Assembly (NCBI GenBank): GCA_029250685.1
Contig: JAQXEU010000060.1
Span: forward strand, 1 to 64,000
Length of the DNA: 64,000 nucleotides
Direction of reading: 5' to 3'
Source: Polaribacter sp.
GTDB lineage: Bacteria; Bacteroidota; Bacteroidia; Flavobacteriales; Flavobacteriaceae
The notes beneath the pieces are model-generated. The model was not told the origin of the DNA and made no database searches. It was given only the letters and a program-made list of their open reading frames with translations. The position numbers were made by a program, and so were the translations under genes. Shown piece after piece: positions 43,134-52,189 of the stretch. Positions within the stretch are counted from its first letter, which is position 1. Each line of letters begins with the position of its first letter.

Positions 43134-43415
43134 TTATGAAATTACCTCCGGATAAAAACCCTCAGCAATTGCACCAACTGCTAATGTAATCCACAAAAGA
43201 AAAATTGCTAAGACTATTTTTGCTACATAATGAATTGAAAAACCAAGATTTTTTTTAATGATTTTATTTGCATTCGGAACGTAAATAAATGAAATCAACA
43301 TAAAAGCAACGCCTAAAAGCTGGTCATTTCCTCTCAAAATATTTAAAACTCCGATGATAAAAATGATAAATCCGAAAATTCTGCTTACTAAATTGAAAAA
43401 CACTTTTGATTCCAT
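43134..43415 (-). CDS. Small membrane protein
   Basis: A 93-residue protein with three hydrophobic segments (~12-26, 33-46, 64-82), of unrecognised family. It follows the htpG terminator, with its start 34 nt below it, and precedes the truncated lipoprotein gene by 47 nt on the same strand. It is probably a real small gene, but nothing further can be said. Confidence 0.6.
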   Translation of the reverse strand: MESKVFFNLVSRIFGFIIFIIGVLNILRGNDQLLGVAFMLISFIYVPNANKIIKKNLGFSIHYVAKIVLAIFLLWITLAVGAIAEGFYPEVIS

Positions 43416-43448
43416 TTACTTCATTAATTGAAATCTAATTTACAAAAA

Positions 43449-43478
43449 AAAACCTCCCTGTTTTCACAAAGAGGTTTT
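43449..43478 (-). terminator. Intrinsic terminator downstream of htpG
   Basis: AAAACCTC pairs with GAGGTTTT; the minus-strand reading ends in a T run. A REP-like element and a micro-repeat lie between it and the htpG stop. Confidence 0.75.
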
Positions 43479-43492
43479 GGATTTTTATAAAT

Positions 43493-43519
43493 ACCTTCGA
43501 CTGCGCTCAAGGTGACATT
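43493..43519. repeat. REP-like palindromic repeat
   Basis: ACCTTCGACTGCGCTCAAGG, then TGACATT, contains an imperfect palindrome (ACCTT...AAGGT). It is related in reverse complement to the element after dnaK (30053-30077). A possible decayed copy (CCTCGACTATGCT) is at about 31722. Confidence 0.6.
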
Positions 43520-43529
43520 AAATTCATGA

Positions 43530-43563
43530 CTTTTCTAAAAATCTAATCATCCAAAAATCTAAC
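43530..43563. repeat. Short AT-rich repeat of TCTAAAAATC units
   Basis: Two to three imperfect units (TCTAAAAATCTAATCATC; CCAAAAATCTAACAATCTA) match the repeat between the SDR gene and nbaC at 3922-3953. Confidence 0.4.
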
Positions 43564-43566
43564 AAT

Positions 43567-45474
43567 CTATTTTACTAGTTCGTAAGAACGTTTTATAAAG
43601 TTTGTCAACTCTTCACCATGTAACAAGTTTTGAGATAACTTAGCTAAATCAAAAGATTGTTTAATTAAACGCTCTTGTTTTTTAGCCGTTTTGGTGTTTA
43701 AAATCTCACCAACTAAAGGATGGTTAGTATTTACAACCAAATTGTACATATCTGGCATGTTTCCCATTCCCATCATTCCGCCACCAGTTGCGCTCATTTC
43801 TTTCATTCTACGCATAAATTCTGGAACTGTAATGATAAACGGAGAAGCATCAGAGTCCATAGATTCTAATTGCACCGTATACGTTTCTTTAGGAACAGCA
43901 GCTTCAATAATTGGCTTTAATGTTTCTTTTTCTTCGTCAGATAATTTAGAAATAACGGTGTCGTCTTTCTTAATTAAATTATCAATATGATCAGAATCTA
44001 CACGTGTAAATTTTAATTTTTCATTGCTACCTTCTAATTTCTGAATTAAGTGTCCGACAATTGGAGAGTCTAATAATAACACTTCGTATCCTTTTGCTTT
44101 AGCATCTTGAATATAACTGTGTTGTGCGTCTTTATGTGAAGCATACAAAATGATTTGAGTTCCATCTTTATCAGTTTGTGCATCTTTTGTTTTTTCTTTT
44201 AATTCTTCTAAATTGAAAAAAGTATTATCTACAGTAGGATACAATGCAAAGTTTTTCGCCTTGTCAAAGAATTTATCGTCAGATAACATTCCGTATTCAA
44301 TAATTACTTTGATATCGTTCCATTTTTGTTCAAAATCTTTACGATTGTTTTTGTACAGAGAATTTAACTTGTCTGCAACTTTCTTAGTAATATAACCCGA
44401 GATTTTCTTTACAGCTCCATCTGCTTGTAAGCCAGATCTAGAAACATTTAATGGAATGTCTGGAGAATCAATTACACCTTTTAGCATTTGTAAGAAATCA
44501 GGAACAATTCCTTCTACATTATCCGTTACAAAAACTTGATTTTGGTACAATTGAATCTTATCTTTTTGCATATCCATATTCGGACTTAACTTCGGGAAAT
44601 ATAAAATTCCAGTTAAGTTAAACGGATAATCAACATTTAAATGAATGTGAAATAAAGACTCTTCAAATTGCATTGGATACAATTCTCTGTAGAAATTTTT
44701 ATAATCTTCATCTTCTAGATCAGCAGGTTTTTTTGTCCAAGCCGGAACTGTATTGTTGATGATATTATCTACATCGATTTGTTTGTGTGGCTCTGTAGTT
44801 TCTTTACCATCTTTGTCGGTTGTAGTTTTTGGCGTAAAGGTTGGATCGTTTTCTTGTTTCATTCCAAATTTAATTGGAACTTGATTAAAACGATTGTATT
44901 TATTTAATAAACCAGAGATTTTAGAATCTTCTAAAAAGTCTAAAGAATCTTCTGCAATGTGTAAAACAATTTCAGTTCCTCTTTCAGTTTTAGCATCTTC
45001 AACCAATGTATATTCTGGCGAACCATCACAACTCCATTTTACAGCAGTTTCATCTTTAAAAGATTTAGTAATGATGTCTACTTTTTCTGCAACCATAAAA
45101 GCAGAATAAAAACCTAAACCAAAGTGACCAATTACACCAGTGTCGTTTTTGTCGTCTTTATATTTTTCTAAAAACTCTTCCGCTCCTGAAAAAGCAATTT
45201 GGTTGATGTATTTTTCAACTTCATCACCAGTCATTCCTAAACCGTTGTCTTTAATAGAAAGCGTTTTGTTGTCTTTGTCAATGCTGATTTCAATTTTAGC
45301 ATCTCCTAATTCTACTTTTGCTTCACCAATAGAAATTAAGTGTTTTAGTTTTGTAGTTGCGTCTGTTCCGTTAGAAATTAATTCACGTAAAAATATTTCG
45401 TGATCAGAATACAAGAATTTTTTAATTAACGGAAAAATGTTTTCTACCGATACATTAATGTTTCCTTTACTCAT
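43567..45474 (-). CDS. htpG: Molecular chaperone HtpG (Hsp90)
   Basis: A 635-residue Hsp90. The GHKL ATPase domain shows FLRELISNGTDATTKL, DNGLGMT and GHFGLGFYSAFMV. The middle domain (~250-430) and C-terminal dimerisation domain are complete, with no organelle MEEVD tail. It assists late folding of clients with DnaK. The upstream region carries the same TGTCA direct repeat and -24/-12-like element as dnaK, suggesting coregulation. Confidence 0.98.
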   Translation of the reverse strand: MSKGNINVSVENIFPLIKKFLYSDHEIFLRELISNGTDATTKLKHLISIGEAKVELGDAKIEISIDKDNKTLSIKDNGLGMTGDEVEKYINQIAFSGAEEFLEKYKDDKNDTGVIGHFGLGFYSAFMVAEKVDIITKSFKDETAVKWSCDGSPEYTLVEDAKTERGTEIVLHIAEDSLDFLEDSKISGLLNKYNRFNQVPIKFGMKQENDPTFTPKTTTDKDGKETTEPHKQIDVDNIINNTVPAWTKKPADLEDEDYKNFYRELYPMQFEESLFHIHLNVDYPFNLTGILYFPKLSPNMDMQKDKIQLYQNQVFVTDNVEGIVPDFLQMLKGVIDSPDIPLNVSRSGLQADGAVKKISGYITKKVADKLNSLYKNNRKDFEQKWNDIKVIIEYGMLSDDKFFDKAKNFALYPTVDNTFFNLEELKEKTKDAQTDKDGTQIILYASHKDAQHSYIQDAKAKGYEVLLLDSPIVGHLIQKLEGSNEKLKFTRVDSDHIDNLIKKDDTVISKLSDEEKETLKPIIEAAVPKETYTVQLESMDSDASPFIITVPEFMRRMKEMSATGGGMMGMGNMPDMYNLVVNTNHPLVGEILNTKTAKKQERLIKQSFDLAKLSQNLLHGEELTNFIKRSYELVK

Positions 45475-45527
45475 AATATATATGTTTTTAGATTTTGTAT
45501 TAGTATTAATAATTTGGAAATGTAATA

Positions 45528-45568
45528 GTCAAAAAAAATACCAAAAGAAGATTTGTGACAAACTGACA
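45528..45568 (-). promoter_or_regulatory. htpG upstream region: TGTCA direct repeat and -24/-12-like element
   Basis: On the minus strand, TGTCA (45568-45564) and TGTCAC (45560-45555) have a 3-nt gap, as at dnaK. TGGTAT-N5-TTGACTATTA follows at 45543-45523, with the same GG-N10-GA spacing and the same 10-nt TTGACTATTA. Just upstream, AACGTCAATA and TATTGACGTT (45575-45600) form a perfect 10-bp palindrome. Confidence 0.55.
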
Positions 45569-45723
45569 TAAAAAAACGTCAATAAAAATATATTGACGTT
45601 CATTTTAGTTTGGTTATAGTTGTTTGTAATTTTTGTAAACCACTTACTTTGTAAAGATATAAATAAATTTAGTAGATTTGAAACACTAAATTTACAATTC
45701 AATAAAATAAGACATATAAAATT

Positions 45724-46731
45724 ATGTATAATTCAAAAATAACAGGTTTAGGTTATTACGTTCCAGAGAATGTGGTTACAAATGATGACTTAAAAGAATT
45801 CATGGAAACTTCTGATGAATGGATTCAAGAAAGAACAGGAATTAAAGAAAGAAGATGGATTGATCCAAAAACGGGAGATACAACCGCAGTAATGGGAGCA
45901 AAAGCTTCTGAAATTGCAATTGAACGTGCAGGGTTAACAAAAGATGATATCGATTTTATTGTGTTTGCAACCTTAAGTCCAGATATGTATTTTCCTGGAG
46001 GTGGAGTTCAAATTCAAGATTTATTAGAAATGCCAACAATTGGCGCATTAGATGTTCGTAATCAATGTTCTGGTTTTATTTATGCGATGTCTGTTGCAGA
46101 TCAATTTATAAAAACAGGAATGTATAAAAACATTTTAGTTATTGGCGCAGAAAATCATTCTGGTGGTTTAGAAAAATCAACTAGAGGAAGAAATGTCTCT
46201 GTGATTTTTGGTGATGGAGCTGGAGCAGCAATTTTATCTAGAACTGATGAAGAAGGAAAAGGGATTTTATCTTCTCACTTACATTCTGAAGGAAAACATG
46301 CAAAAGAGTTGGCATTAATTGGCCCTTCAACTTCTCGTTGGGTTCCAGAAATTTTGGAAGCAAATGATCCTGAAGATGTTTCTTATTATCCTTATATGAA
46401 TGGACAATTTGTGTTTAAACATGCAATTGGGCGTTTTTCTGAAGCAATTGTTGAAGGTTTAGAAAAAAACGGTTTACAGAAAGATGATATTGATATGTTA
46501 ATTCCGCATCAAGCAAATTTACGTATCGCACAATTTATCCAAAAGAAATTTCAGTTAAGTGATGATCAAGTTTTTAATAATATAATGAAGTACGGAAATA
46601 CAACAGCTGCTTCTGTAATTATTGCATTAACTGAAGCATGGGAATTGGGTAAAATAAAAGACAATGATTTAGTTGTGTTAGCTGCTTTTGGTAGTGGGTT
46701 TACATGGGGTTCTGTAGTGATTCGTTGGTAG
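45724..46731 (+). CDS. fabH: FabH-type 3-oxoacyl-[acyl-carrier-protein] synthase III
   Basis: A 335-residue KAS III enzyme. The catalytic triad is visible as Cys115 (VRNQCSGFIY), His262 (IPHQANLRI) and Asn292 (KYGNTTAAS), and GSGFTWGS near the C-terminus is typical. KAS III condenses acetyl-CoA or another acyl-CoA with malonyl-ACP to start fatty acid synthesis. It stands alone rather than with plsX and rpmF, so it may be a second copy with a different acyl-CoA preference. Confidence 0.92.
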   Translation: MYNSKITGLGYYVPENVVTNDDLKEFMETSDEWIQERTGIKERRWIDPKTGDTTAVMGAKASEIAIERAGLTKDDIDFIVFATLSPDMYFPGGGVQIQDLLEMPTIGALDVRNQCSGFIYAMSVADQFIKTGMYKNILVIGAENHSGGLEKSTRGRNVSVIFGDGAGAAILSRTDEEGKGILSSHLHSEGKHAKELALIGPSTSRWVPEILEANDPEDVSYYPYMNGQFVFKHAIGRFSEAIVEGLEKNGLQKDDIDMLIPHQANLRIAQFIQKKFQLSDDQVFNNIMKYGNTTAASVIIALTEAWELGKIKDNDLVVLAAFGSGFTWGSVVIRW

Positions 46732-46751
46732 GTTATAGCATTAAAACAATA

Positions 46752-46782
46752 AAAAAACCGAAGCAAAATGCTTCGGTTTTTT
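46752..46782. terminator. Bidirectional intrinsic terminator
   Basis: AAAAACCGAAGCA pairs with TGCTTCGGTTTTT between the convergent fabH and TonB receptor genes. Confidence 0.9.
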
Positions 46783-46818
46783 GTTTTCAAATAATAGATA
46801 CTTGGTTTTAGGTGTTTG

Positions 46819-49179
46819 TTATATAAAACCTCCACCTTGTTTTTCGTTTTTATCTCTGTTTCTTCTACTTTTAGCTTTGTTTTTTCCGCCACCAAATCTG
46901 TAGTTAAATCCTAAGAAAACTGATTGATTGTCTCCTTGAAATTGTCCATTTTGTGTAAATGGAATAGTTGAGTTGAATTTAAATTTTGCAGAATTAAAAA
47001 TATCATTTACTCTAAACGTGATGCTTCCTTTTCCTTCTAATACTCTATAACTAGCGCCAGAAGCAATCATCCACATTGGAGATACATCAAATTGTAAATT
47101 CTTATTTGCGTCTCTGTACATTCCAAATAATTGGACTCTTAAGTTTTTTGTTGCAGTAAAACTATTACTAATTCTAACATTAAAAGCGTTATTCGTAACT
47201 TCTGTTTGTGTGTTTGAAACAATCCCTTTTAACGTCTGAGAATAAAAATCTAAACTAGCATTTACTCTCCACCAGTTTGCAACCTTATAATTTGAAGATG
47301 CTTCAAAACCATATCTGTTGTTACCATCAAAATTCGAATCAGATTTTATTTGTTTTGTATTTGTTGGATCTGTAGTGTCTTTATATAAAACTGTTGAGAT
47401 TTCATCATTTACTCTTCTAAAGAATGTCCCAAATGTTACTGATCCACCTTTAATCTGTCTTGTGTAATTTACTTCAAAAGAGTTTGTAAATTGAGGTAAT
47501 AAATCCGGGTTTCCTAAAGAAGTGATTAATGGTGTACTCCATTCTCTTATCGGATTTACTTGTTGTATTGATGGTCTATCAACTCTTCTACTGTAGCTCA
47601 ATTGAAATTGATTTTTTTCAGAAGGCGTATATGTAAAAAACGCTGATGGATAAATACTAAATATACTATTTGTATATGGTGAAGATGGCTTTGTTTCTTC
47701 ATTAAACACTCCGTCTACATTATATTGCTCAAAACGCGCACCAACTTGCATAGTTACTTTATTAAATTTATGACCATAATTGACATAGGCAGAGAGCATT
47801 TGTCTGTCATAACTAAATGAAGAATTTAATGCGTTTGTGTTTTTATTTGTGTTTTCAGTTTTATTGATTCTAATTTCTGTTCCTAATTCTAGTTTTCCGT
47901 TTTTTGAAATTGGATTTGTATAATCAATGTTAAAAAGTGTGTTACTTCTTTCGTTTCCAATGTTTTCAGTTCCTGTATTTCTAACTGCGTATTCTGGAGA
48001 ATCTGAATTAGAATATGTAGCTTCTAATTCTAAATTATGTCCTTTCTTATCAAAATCTACTTTGTAATTTAGATTGTAAACTCCAGATGTGTTTCCTCCA
48101 GAGTCTGAAGTAAATGGTGCATCAATTAATAAATTATTATTGGTGTCATAAACTTTCGTTCGACCAGATCCAAAACCATCAGCAAAATTTTGAGTAGTAT
48201 AAAAAGACAATGTGTTTTTATCATTGATATAAATATCTGCTCCAAATTTTAATAAATGAGTCTTGTTAAGATTATCAAAATTAAAACGTTGTGTAGAAGC
48301 ATTTGCACCAGTTCTAGTTACATTTCCAAAGTTGTTTTGCTCTCTGTTATTATAACCGTAATTAGTGTAAAAGTTTACTTTACCCGTTTTGTAATTCATA
48401 TCTAAAGAACCATTGTAACTCGTGTAAGTTGCTTGTGTAACACCTGTGTTTACTGAACCATTAAAGCCAATGTTTGCTTTTTTATTTAAAATAATATTTA
48501 CAATTCCACTCATTCCTTCTGGATTGTATTTCGCAGACGGATTTGTAATTAATTCAATGCTTTTTATTGATGAAGACGGAATTTGTTGCAACAATTGTGC
48601 AGTGCTAATATTTGTAGGTTTTCCATCAACCAACACTCTAACATTACTGTTTCCACGTAAACTTAAAGCTCCAGTTTGACTGTCTACACTTAAGGATTGA
48701 ACGTTGTTTAATAGTTCTGAAGCAGTTGCTCCAGCAGCGGTTAAATCTTTACCAACATTGATAACTTTTCTGTCGATTTTTTGAATAACAGTAGAAAGTT
48801 CTGCTCTAATTTCAACTTCGTCTAACATTGCACTGTCTTCTGCTAACGAAATCGTTCCAAGGTTTTGTCTAAAACTTCCTCTTTTGATGTTAATTTTTTT
48901 AGAGTATGTTTTGTATCCAATAAATTGAATTTCAATTACACTAACTCCTTCTGGAATATCTTTAACTTTAAAATTTCCGTCTAAATCGGTAATTCCTCCA
49001 GTAATAATTTTCTTATCGATATCTCTAATTACAATATTTACATAAGGCAATGTTTCTGTTGTTTCTTGGTCGATTACTTTTCCAGAAATTGTTCCTGGTT
49101 TTGCAATTTTACTTTTGTCTAACTGTGCGTAAGAGCCAACACTAATTGTTAAAACAAAAAGTAGTATTAATTTTTTCAT
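46819..49179 (-). CDS. TonB-dependent receptor / outer membrane beta-barrel protein
   Basis: A 786-residue outer membrane protein. The signal peptide (cleavage near SYAQ) is followed by a carboxypeptidase-regulatory-like domain (~28-115), a plug domain (LLNNVQSLSVDSQTGALSLR, ~155-230) and an OMP_b-brl_3-type barrel (~300-770). The last residues are basic and glycine-rich rather than ending in a terminal aromatic. The ligand is unknown. It is monocistronic, converging on fabH. Confidence 0.92.
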   Translation of the reverse strand: MKKLILLFVLTISVGSYAQLDKSKIAKPGTISGKVIDQETTETLPYVNIVIRDIDKKIITGGITDLDGNFKVKDIPEGVSVIEIQFIGYKTYSKKINIKRGSFRQNLGTISLAEDSAMLDEVEIRAELSTVIQKIDRKVINVGKDLTAAGATASELLNNVQSLSVDSQTGALSLRGNSNVRVLVDGKPTNISTAQLLQQIPSSSIKSIELITNPSAKYNPEGMSGIVNIILNKKANIGFNGSVNTGVTQATYTSYNGSLDMNYKTGKVNFYTNYGYNNREQNNFGNVTRTGANASTQRFNFDNLNKTHLLKFGADIYINDKNTLSFYTTQNFADGFGSGRTKVYDTNNNLLIDAPFTSDSGGNTSGVYNLNYKVDFDKKGHNLELEATYSNSDSPEYAVRNTGTENIGNERSNTLFNIDYTNPISKNGKLELGTEIRINKTENTNKNTNALNSSFSYDRQMLSAYVNYGHKFNKVTMQVGARFEQYNVDGVFNEETKPSSPYTNSIFSIYPSAFFTYTPSEKNQFQLSYSRRVDRPSIQQVNPIREWSTPLITSLGNPDLLPQFTNSFEVNYTRQIKGGSVTFGTFFRRVNDEISTVLYKDTTDPTNTKQIKSDSNFDGNNRYGFEASSNYKVANWWRVNASLDFYSQTLKGIVSNTQTEVTNNAFNVRISNSFTATKNLRVQLFGMYRDANKNLQFDVSPMWMIASGASYRVLEGKGSITFRVNDIFNSAKFKFNSTIPFTQNGQFQGDNQSVFLGFNYRFGGGKNKAKSRRNRDKNEKQGGGFI

Positions 49180-49230
49180 AATTGTATTTTAAATTGTTTT
49201 GATTTGATGTTAGGTAGACGAGAGGTTTCT

Positions 49231-49238
49231 TATATTTG
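49231..49238 (+). promoter_or_regulatory. Probable -7 box for the CoA-binding protein gene
   Basis: TATATTTG matches TAnnTTTG exactly. A TTTG at 49203-49206 is a candidate -33 element, but the 24-nt spacer is longer than usual. Confidence 0.4.
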
Positions 49239-49276
49239 TTACCAGTATTAACATTCTTTAACGTAATATTATCAAA

Positions 49277-49639
49277 ATGAATACATCTACTTTAGTACTT
49301 GGAGCGTCCGAAAACACTGAGCGTTACTCGAATAAAGCAATACATAAATTAAGAGCAAATAAAATTGAGGTTTTTGCAATAGGAGCAAAAAAAGGAATTG
49401 TTTTAGGCGTAGATATCGAAGTTGAAAAGAAGTTTTTTAAAAATGTAGATACCGTAACTTTATATCTAAATTCGACGAGGCAAAAAGAATATTATAAGTA
49501 TGTTTTAGAGTTGAATCCAAGACGTGTGATTTTTAATCCTGGAACAGAAAATTTAGAGTTTGAAAACTTATTAAAAGAAAACGGAATTGAAACTGAAATT
49601 GCTTGTACTTTGGTACTATTAAGTATCAATCAATATTAG
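49277..49639 (+). CDS. CoA-binding domain protein
   Basis: A 120-residue Rossmann-like protein of the CoA_binding_2 family. TLVLGASENTERYSNKAI begins the nucleotide-binding part; PRRVIFNPGTEN and the C-terminal VLLSINQY are conserved. Short stand-alone members are widespread and of unknown function. Its 3' end overlaps rnz, encoded on the opposite strand, by 4 nt. Confidence 0.88.
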   Translation: MNTSTLVLGASENTERYSNKAIHKLRANKIEVFAIGAKKGIVLGVDIEVEKKFFKNVDTVTLYLNSTRQKEYYKYVLELNPRRVIFNPGTENLEFENLLKENGIETEIACTLVLLSINQY

Positions 49640-50553
49640 ATTAAAGATATCTTTTTTCCGGCTTCTGCTAAAATAACTTTAGGGAAAATTGTCTCAGCCT
49701 CTTCTTTAAATAATTCAATATTTTTATATCGACTAGAGTAATGGCCGATAACTAATTGATTTACATTTGCTTGAGATGCGATTTGTGCAGCTTGCTTTGC
49801 TGTAGAATGTTTTGTTTTTTTTGCTAAATCTTCTCTGTCTGATAAAAAAGTAGTCTCATGATACAATAAATCTACATTTTTTATAATCGGAATTATGTCT
49901 TCTTTGTAAGAAGTATCGCTACAAAAAGCAAAGCTTTTTGATTTTACTGGTGGTAACGTTAATTCTTCATTTTTAATAATTTCTCCACTTTCCAGCAAAA
50001 CATCTTTTCCTGCTTTTATATTGTGATAATCGCAAGTTTGAATTTCTGGATATTGTTGCACATTTTCTATATGTAATTTCCTTGTAGATTCTTTTTCTCG
50101 AAATAAAAATCCGTTTGTATAAACTCTGTGTGTTAAAGGAATTGTTGTTACAGAAACTTTATCATCTTCAAAAATAAGTTCACTGTTTTTAGAAGTTAAT
50201 TCGTGAAAAATAATATCAAATTTTGAATATGATTTCGATACTTTTAACTGTAAATTGGTTACTTCTTTTATTCCTTTAGGGCCATAAATATGTAATTCTT
50301 TTTCTCGATTCAAAATTCCGAAAGTAGAAATTAAACCAATCAATCCATAGAAATGATCACCGTGTAAATGAGAAATAAAAATATGATTAATCTTAGCGAA
50401 ACTTACTTTGTGTTTTCGCATTTGACGTTGAGTTCCTTCACCACAGTCAATTAAAAAATGACGATTATTTATTTCTAAATATTGCGAAGTTGGATATGCA
50501 TTTTCACGTGGAGTTGCAGAATGACAACCTAAAATTGTTAGCTGTAAACTCAT
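49636..50553 (-). CDS. rnz: Ribonuclease Z
   Basis: A 305-residue tRNase Z of the metallo-beta-lactamase superfamily, which cleaves the 3' trailer of tRNA precursors. The zinc motif SHLHGDHFYG, LIDCGEGTQRQMRK at the N-terminus, CSDTSY and YHETTF and the late HYSSRY are all present. It is the last gene of the pyrR-pyrB cluster and overlaps the mini T9SS protein gene by 4 nt. Confidence 0.95.
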   Translation of the reverse strand: MSLQLTILGCHSATPRENAYPTSQYLEINNRHFLIDCGEGTQRQMRKHKVSFAKINHIFISHLHGDHFYGLIGLISTFGILNREKELHIYGPKGIKEVTNLQLKVSKSYSKFDIIFHELTSKNSELIFEDDKVSVTTIPLTHRVYTNGFLFREKESTRKLHIENVQQYPEIQTCDYHNIKAGKDVLLESGEIIKNEELTLPPVKSKSFAFCSDTSYKEDIIPIIKNVDLLYHETTFLSDREDLAKKTKHSTAKQAAQIASQANVNQLVIGHYSSRYKNIELFKEEAETIFPKVILAEAGKKISLI

Positions 50554-50867
50554 TTGATAACAAATCGTTTAGAAATAATTTCATTGCTACTCCTAATTGC
50601 ATAAATGTACATTCCAGATTGTAAATTATTTCTGTTGAAAACAATTAAATTTTTACCAACCTTTGCTGTGTAGGTTTTTTGAAAAACTGTTTTGCCAAGT
50701 ACATTTCTAACTACTAAAATCACAGGCTGACTTTTAGTAATAGTGAATTTTATAGTAGTTTTTGTTAAAAAAGGATTTGGAGCAGTAGATAACTTCTGCA
50801 ATTTTTTTTGAGAAAAAACTGCAGTTGAAAAGCTTAAAAATAAAATAAAAAGTAATTTTTTAACCAT
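50550..50867 (-). CDS. Mini-protein: signal peptide plus T9SS type A sorting domain
   Basis: A 105-residue protein with a signal peptide (cleavage near AVFSQ) and then almost only a T9SS type A C-terminal sorting domain: STAPNPFLTKTTIKFTI, VRNVLGKTVF, LQSGMYIYAI and the C-terminal KRFVIK. There is no passenger domain. Normally this domain directs large adhesins and enzymes through the type IX system to the surface. It sits between pyrB and rnz, overlapping rnz by 4 nt. The role of a cargo-less sorting domain is unknown. Confidence 0.85.
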   Translation of the reverse strand: MVKKLLFILFLSFSTAVFSQKKLQKLSTAPNPFLTKTTIKFTITKSQPVILVVRNVLGKTVFQKTYTAKVGKNLIVFNRNNLQSGMYIYAIRSSNEIISKRFVIK

Positions 50868-50901
50868 TCGTTAGTTGTTTATATATTAAGAGAAACTAGT
50901 T

Positions 50902-51234
50902 TCAAAAACCTAAGTCTCTTTCTATTGCTTCCATTTCTAATACATCTTCTGCTTCGTGTAATGTTGGTGCAACATTAATTTCATCAGGAATTTCGTCAAC
51001 ATCAATTCCATTACAAATAATAACAAAAGATATGCCATTTTCTCTATGATTCTCAGCGATATTCAAAAATAAAGACAAATCATTTAGAGTTGTGTTAAGG
51101 TTATCAGAAAGTTCAATAACTTTATGATTCTCAACACTATCTAATTTTTCAACTTTAAATGCAGTCATGAATTCAGAAAACGAATGTTCGTTGGATGCAA
51201 TAAAGGTGTAATTGTCTTTTTGAGAAATTTTCAT
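50902..51234 (-). CDS. Conserved hypothetical protein, possible STAS-like fold
   Basis: A 110-residue soluble protein. ISFVIICNGIDVDEIPDEI and the C-terminal TLHEAEDVLEMEAIERDLGF are distinctive and recur in flavobacterial proteins at this position between pyrB and rnz. The alternation of strands and helices is loosely reminiscent of the STAS fold, but the family is uncertain. It is 24 nt downstream of pyrB. Confidence 0.72.
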   Translation of the reverse strand: MKISQKDNYTFIASNEHSFSEFMTAFKVEKLDSVENHKVIELSDNLNTTLNDLSLFLNIAENHRENGISFVIICNGIDVDEIPDEINVAPTLHEAEDVLEMEAIERDLGF

Positions 51235-51258
51235 AGAAATATGAATTAAGAAAGTAAA

Positions 51259-52188
51259 TTATCTTTTAATCTGTTGCGCTAATAAATAAATAACTGCCAT
51301 TCTTACAGCAACACCATTTTCAACCTGATTTAAGATGATAGAATCGTTAGAGTCTGCAACATCACTTGTGATTTCTACACCCCGATTTATTGGACCTGGA
51401 TGCATAATTACAATCTTTTTACCTAAGCTATCTAGTACTTGTTGATTGATTCCGAAAAGCTGCGTGTACTCTCTAGTTGAAGGAAAATAATTCACATCCA
51501 TTCGTTCGTTTTGCACACGTAAAACGTTGGCAACATCACACCAAGCTAATGCTTTCTTTAAATTGGTTTCTACTGTTACCCCTAAACTTGTAATGTATTT
51601 CGGAATTAACGTTGTTGGTCCGCAAACTTTAACTTCTGCGCCTTGTAATTGCAACGCAAAAATGTTTGACAATGCAACTCTTGAGTGTAAAATATCTCCA
51701 ACAATTAAAATTTTTTTCCCTTTTACGCTTCCCAGTTTTTCTCTGATTGAATATGAGTCTAATAATGCTTGCGTTGGATGTTCGTGCGTTCCGTCACCAG
51801 CATTTATGATTTTTGCATCTACATGTTTTGATAAGAAAACGCCAGCTCCAACATTTGGATGACGCATCACCACAATATCAACTTTCATTGATAAAATATT
51901 GTTTACCGTATCAATTAATGTTTCTCCTTTTTTTACTGAAGATTGACTTGCAGAAAAATTAATAATATCTGCAGATAACCGTTTTTCTGCCAGCTCAAAA
52001 GATAATTTTGTTCTGGTTGAGTTTTCAAAAAATAAATTGGCAATGGTAATATCTCTTAGAGAAGGTACTTTTTTAATGGGTCTATTTATAACCTCTTTAA
52101 AATGATCTGCGGTTTCAAAAATAAGATCAATATCGTTTTTGTTCAGATATTTTATGCCTAATAAATGGTCTACGCTTAGTTGTTTCAT
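51259..52188 (-). CDS. pyrB: Aspartate carbamoyltransferase catalytic chain
   Basis: A 309-residue transcarbamoylase for the second step of pyrimidine synthesis. The carbamoyl phosphate loop FFENSTRTKLSFE, EHPTQALLD and aspartate-site HPGPINRGVEI are intact. No pyrI regulatory subunit is nearby. It lies 1 nt after pyrR, so control by PyrR or from the shared promoter is likely. Confidence 0.97.
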   Translation of the reverse strand: MKQLSVDHLLGIKYLNKNDIDLIFETADHFKEVINRPIKKVPSLRDITIANLFFENSTRTKLSFELAEKRLSADIINFSASQSSVKKGETLIDTVNNILSMKVDIVVMRHPNVGAGVFLSKHVDAKIINAGDGTHEHPTQALLDSYSIREKLGSVKGKKILIVGDILHSRVALSNIFALQLQGAEVKVCGPTTLIPKYITSLGVTVETNLKKALAWCDVANVLRVQNERMDVNYFPSTREYTQLFGINQQVLDSLGKKIVIMHPGPINRGVEITSDVADSNDSIILNQVENGVAVRMAVIYLLAQQIKR

Positions 52189-52189
52189 T

